Part shown: positions 19,367-22,696 of the stretch, piece by piece
How the letters are laid out: each line of letters begins with the position of its first letter
Position numbering within the stretch: position 1 is the stretch's first letter
NCBI GenBank assembly: GCA_036897095.1
Contig: JAYMSP010002738.1
Location: forward strand, 1 to 22,696
From: Plantago elongata
Taxonomy: Eukaryota > Streptophyta > Magnoliopsida > Lamiales > Plantaginaceae
Direction of reading: 5' to 3'
Length of the DNA: 22,696 nucleotides
Translations under genes and position numbers: made by a program
The notes under the pieces: model-generated
What the model saw: the letters and a program-made list of their open reading frames with translations, nothing else
Told to the model about the DNA's origin: nothing
Database searches by the model: none

Positions 19367-20523
19367 TCATGCTTGGATCAGGAATGGGCATGGAGGAACA
19401 ACCCATTGTGAGGGCTGCATCCACGCCCACCAAGGTGGCATGGACCAAGCGGAAGAGCCCGGACCCATGTTGGTGTTGTCGCGGCCTTTGTCCCCATTCC
19501 AGGGAGAACTTTGACCACCGGTCGGTTGGTTTGGACCGGAGGTCTTATTTTTGTTCTTCCCTTTCTTTGCTTGCTTACCGCGGTCTTGACCTTCTTGACC
19601 TACTGGACGTGGATATGTGGTGCTAACCGAATTGTGTGCGACAACCATGAATGACGCATCATTCCCAGCTGCAGCTTCCTTCAAGCTATTTTCCTCCAAA
19701 GACAACATAGAGCGAACTTCATAAAACGGAGGTAAAACCTTCATGTGGCGGATAACCTAAGAAACCCCGATGTAAGCGGGAGTGAGACCCCCAATTATAC
19801 GAAGAACAAGGCGATTATTCGTCACCGGAGCGCCAACGTTCAAGAGTTGATCAATAAGAGTCTTGAGGTGTTAGCAATAAGCAGATACCGACGAGAAATC
19901 CTTTAAGTAGCAGTTGTTAAACTCGTGTTCCAGGGCAACCGCACGGGAATTCTCATTGTCTTGAAAGAGACCGTGAAGGCGATTCCATAAGGTCATAGCT
20001 AAAATGTCCGTCTCAACTATATTAGTCAAAATATATGTGGAGGTGGTGGAGTAAATCCAGGATACCACAGCTGCGTCTAATGTGTCCCAAAATTTTGACG
20101 AACCATATAGCAAAGAGAAACCATGAACCAGAACGGAAGAGCTTGTCCCACATATGAGTAAATATTTCATAGTAGCCTCATTAGACCGTACATCTTTAAT
20201 TCTTGGTATATCCAGCTATAGGTAGGAGCATAAACTGAAACATTCTGGAGCTACAAAGATAGTTATTAAACCATTAGCACCGCATCTTGCTCATCATCAT
20301 TGAGTTGCTCCTTCTCAACAGCTTTCCCAGCCTTGGTCTTGGGAATAAGGTGACGAAGAACCTTGTGTGAACGGCATACAACGTTGAATAATTCCGCCCA
20401 AAGAGAATATTGAACGTTTTCCATCTCAAGGATGATGGGGATGTGCGACTTAATGTTGGAAACAGTAAGCGTTGGGTGAAACGAAGAAGAAAAGGAGCTG
20501 GAATTCTTGGTTTCACTCATCAT
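19367..20523 (-). pseudogene. Inner copia gag remnant
   Basis: The gag frame starts MMSETKNSSSFSSSFHPTLT at 20523 and runs to a stop at 20266. It continues after a frameshift at 20170-19871 ([20 protein letters not shown] and later [15 protein letters not shown], typical copia gag core) and again at 19744-19367. The tail has PPWWAWMQPSQWVVPPCPF, a Trp/Pro-rich ending known from Ale-type gag proteins, and no CCHC zinc knuckle is visible. The breaks would prevent a full-length capsid protein. Confidence 0.88.
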
Positions 20524-20887
20524 GATGGAATTGATAGGAGAGGCGATCGATTAGAAGGAATCGAAAGCAGAGAGGGATCGTGATCGATGGAAGATTGAGG
20601 ACGACGGGAACAGGCTGGCTGAGACGATCAAAATTGACGTGAGGTCAAAGCCGACGAGGATAGACTATTTTTGGGAAGAGGAGAAGATCCATCAGACGTG
20701 AGGACTGATCGATGATGGCGAAACCAACCGTGAGGACTGATCGATGATGGCGAAACCAGCCGTGAGGGTTTGATATGCCGGAGGAAGGAAGAGATAGAAC
20801 AGAGAGGTCGTGCGATTCGTGAGGTCTAAATCGATGTTTCAGGTAATCGACGTGAGGTCTGAGTATGGCAGCGGAAGTTTTACCGAA
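20524..20887 (-). repeat. Leader of the inner copia element with a 32-bp tandem repeat
   Basis: Between primer-binding site and gag there is no coding frame. A 32-bp unit beginning CGTGAGGACTGATCGATGAT occurs at 20697-20728 and 20729-20760, with the start of a third at 20761. The CGTGAGG word recurs at about 20,638, 20,818 and 20,850, so the leader may have grown by repeated duplication. Confidence 0.8.
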
Positions 20888-20902
20888 CCCAACTTGATAC
20901 CA
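20888..20902 (-). other. Primer-binding site of the inner copia element
   Basis: On the minus strand TGGTATCAAGTTGGG directly abuts the 5' LTR end. The first eight bases TGGTATCA match the complement of the initiator-methionine tRNA 3' end used by most plant copia elements. The match is poor after that. Confidence 0.75.
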
Positions 20903-21050
20903 TGAAAGAATATAATTTTGTGATTGTATTCATCGATATACATCGATATATATACAAGTTATAAGACTAAGACTAACCTAATACTAGTCTAATTCTAATA
21001 TAATACAAGATCTAAAATACTTAGAAAATTAAGATATTTGTAATCTAACA
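20903..21050 (-). repeat. 5' LTR of the inner copia element
   Basis: On the plus strand it runs from TGAAAGAATATAATT to TTTGTAATCTAACA. It is immediately followed by the TAATC target duplication. Confidence 0.92.
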
Positions 21051-21055
21051 TAATC
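21051..21055. repeat. TAATC target duplication, right copy
   Basis: An exact match to 15563-15567. In the uninterrupted 5' LTR of the outer element the same place reads TATAATCCGGGCTCC (from 11,940), confirming the empty site. Confidence 0.9.
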
Positions 21056-21322
21056 CAGGCTCCAGGTTTGTTCGCCACGAACATCTAGCAAGTGCAGCTA
21101 GTTGTTAAGGTTCGACCGTTGTATCCTAGCTAGGAAATAATGTTCAACGATACCTCAAGCACCGTAGTGAGGGGACGTAATTGTTTTAAGAAAAATGTGC
21201 AAGCACATGCTTTGGATTTGTATTTGGTTAAAAGAATGTATTAATTATAATTTTTTTCTCTATATATTTTAATTCATTTTATATATACTAATATCTTCAA
21301 TTTCCTCTTATCCGATGTAACA
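21056..21322 (+). repeat. 3' LTR of the outer copia element, right fragment
   Basis: This matches the 5' LTR from about 11,955 to 12,200, starting CAGGCTCCAGGTTTGTTC and ending TAACA. A hand alignment of this part gives roughly 24 substitutions in about 265 positions. It joins the left fragment once the inner element and one TAATC copy are removed. Confidence 0.88.
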
Positions 21323-22696
21323 GATACACATTATAATAAAATATGAGATTTCTTCAAAATAATTTTAATAATAAATTGGTGATAGTTCGCACATTATATA
21401 TGTAACAGACAATATTGTGAACTTGATATATCTACCTCAATTCAATTGCATCTGATCTACTTGGGGTAGGTCACCATCAATCAATGATTGGGTTGTTAGA
21501 ACCACACGTTAAAAGAAGCAAAGGAATCATGCAAGGCAAGAAGTTGAAGTTGAGTTCTAGCACAAAACTTTGTGTGATGCTTCGTTAATTAGTTCACGAA
21601 GTATGAGTCTCGAATTCGCGTGCATCTAGCTAACTGTTACCAGCTGAGTGTTTTTAGACTACACATGGTTTTCTAAGTTAAACTAATGGGGTTGCACAAT
21701 ATTAGATATTTTAAAAAGTGAATGTTACTACTAATAATTAAAGGTTGAGATTACGAATTAATTATCGGTAAACTATATGGTATTAAGTTCAAGATGCAAA
21801 GGTTAATTTTAAAAGGAATACTGAAAGTTGTTTCGTAAGTACTAAGCATATATATCTATAAAATTTAAATATTATCATGAGAAAATAAAGTATACAGTTC
21901 ATTATTATAAAAATTACTAATTACAATTTACTGGTTACAGATTTTCTGATAAAATATAAAATAAAATTACAACATATGGCCTGTTTTTTCAAAAGTTCTA
22001 AACTTCAATAAGCTATTTTAGATAAGACTTCAACATTGTTTTTTTAATAAATTTTTACAATATGAATAATAACTCGATTTTATATGTCTATAATAATGAT
22101 TTGATCAAGTTTAGTTGTATGATAAACGTAAAACCTGATGAATAGTAACTTAATAGTATTACTTGCCAATCAATACCTGATTGTTTGATGAAATTACTAA
22201 AATATTGTACTTTAAAGGGCGAATTACATCTACCACCCATGTTAGATTCATTTATTACAGATGGCTACCACCCAGATCAACAATGACATGCAAGTCTTAG
22301 TAGCTACAAATCAATGACATCCAGATCCATGAATTTGACTTTCGGCGACCTTAAACCCGGAAAAGTCATTTTTGCCCCTGTTTGAATTTCAGATTTTGTA
22401 TTTGGCCAAACAGCCTTAAGTTGACGACTGCCACGTGAGGATCACATGAGGACCTGGATGTAATTGATTTGGTTTATCCGATACTTACCCGTAATTAATT
22501 TAGTTACCGTTATTTAAAAAAAATAGCCGTTGGAAGGGAGAATTGGTGCTATTTAAACACAAAAGATAGTCCATATTGGCCTCTTATTTCAGATTTTTAC
22601 AGTTTATAGTGGCTAGTTAAGGTATGCAATAGGAAGTAGTATGTATTGAACTTAATTTTCCAAAGGAAGTTTCAGTACAAATTGGCAATGGATATC
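21323..22696. other. Intergenic DNA right of the copia nest, no gene seen
   Basis: AT-rich DNA without a convincing frame or splice structure. From about 22,218 the composition changes (GGGCGAATTACATCTACCAC, then TCTTAGTAGCTAC and TTTTTGCCCCTGTTTGAATT). This reads like the end of a dispersed repeat, but no second end falls inside the window, so it cannot be classified. Confidence 0.4.

Larger units (their letters stand above)
15568..21050 (-). mobile_element. Inner Ty1/copia retrotransposon, Ale/Retrofit-like (minus strand)
   Basis: About 5.5 kb, or 4.9 kb without the miniature element inserted in it. It has short LTRs of 160 and 148 bp ending TG...CA and a perfect 5-bp target duplication TAATC (15563-15567 and 21051-21055). 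A primer-binding site lies next to the 5' LTR, with gag-pol remnants in the order gag, protease, integrase, reverse transcriptase and RNase H on the minus strand. Short LTRs and a Pro-Pro-Cys-Pro motif in the gag tail without a visible CCHC knuckle fit the Ale/Retrofit lineage. All frames are broken, so it is not autonomous. Confidence 0.93.
11177..21322 (+). mobile_element. Outer, old Ty1/copia retrotransposon (plus strand), interrupted by a second copia element
   Basis: A 5' LTR ending TAACA at 12200 and a 3' LTR ending TAACA at 21322 flank a decayed copia pol read on the plus strand. The left edge is set at TGTTGG (11177) because the flanking GATAT (11172-11176) nearly matches GATAC after the 3' LTR (21323-21327). 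A second TGTTGG at 11572 is the alternative left edge. The 3' LTR lacks its 5' part, so the longer version cannot be confirmed internally. Domain order (protease, integrase, reverse transcriptase) is that of copia. The domain wording looks closest to the Ivana/Oryco or Tork groups, but the lineage is uncertain. Confidence 0.82.

Noticed and set aside
19314-19626. Plus-strand frames with many Trp and Cys
   Set aside because: Antisense shadow of the gag tail, which has the family's own Pro-Pro-Cys-Pro motif on the minus strand.
1-22696. CRISPR arrays, bacterial operons, rRNA or tRNA genes
   Set aside because: No regularly spaced repeats, no operon-like coding density and no RNA gene could be recognised by eye. 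A tRNA search was not possible here.

Overview
The window looks like nuclear DNA from a flowering plant, probably a eudicot. It has low gene density, AT-rich intergenic DNA, short GT-AG introns, one clear xyloglucan endotransglucosylase/hydrolase (XTH) gene, and a right half made of nested Ty1/copia retrotransposons and hAT-type miniature elements. No bacterial, organellar or CRISPR features were seen. The species cannot be named from the sequence alone.

Left part (1-5,200): AT-rich DNA with a weak antisense RNase H-like fragment (852-1,079), then a three-exon XTH gene on the plus strand (1,659-2,732) with TATA box, signal peptide, catalytic motif and poly(A) signal. Tail-to-tail with it is a probable small spliced gene on the minus strand (4,922 to 3,028). 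Its CT-rich leader, telo-box and TATA box lie at 4,923-5,170.

Middle (5,200-11,176): mostly anonymous DNA with two non-autonomous hAT-like insertions. The first (6,808-7,795) is a head-to-tail dimer with a perfect 8-bp target duplication and an array of a TAATCCGA motif. The second (7,986-8,269) has a 7/8 target duplication. A two-exon gene (8,939-9,523) encodes an acidic 151-residue protein with a Cys-Cys-containing tail. That tail is only found if the intron is removed.

Right part (about 11,177-21,322): three levels of nesting. An old plus-strand copia element, with a 5' LTR ending at 12,200 and very degenerate pol, has its 3' LTR split by a minus-strand copia element of Ale/Retrofit type (15,568-21,050, short LTRs, TAATC target duplication). 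That element's RNase H region is in turn split by a 566-bp hAT-like element (16,052-16,617, AGCGACCC duplication). All pol and gag reading frames are broken, so neither copia looks autonomous. The last 1.4 kb has no recognisable gene.

There is no sign of a new multi-gene system. The most rewarding features are the datable nested insertions, the dimeric hAT element, the motif arrays shared in design but not in sequence among the three hAT-like elements, and the two small spliced genes.
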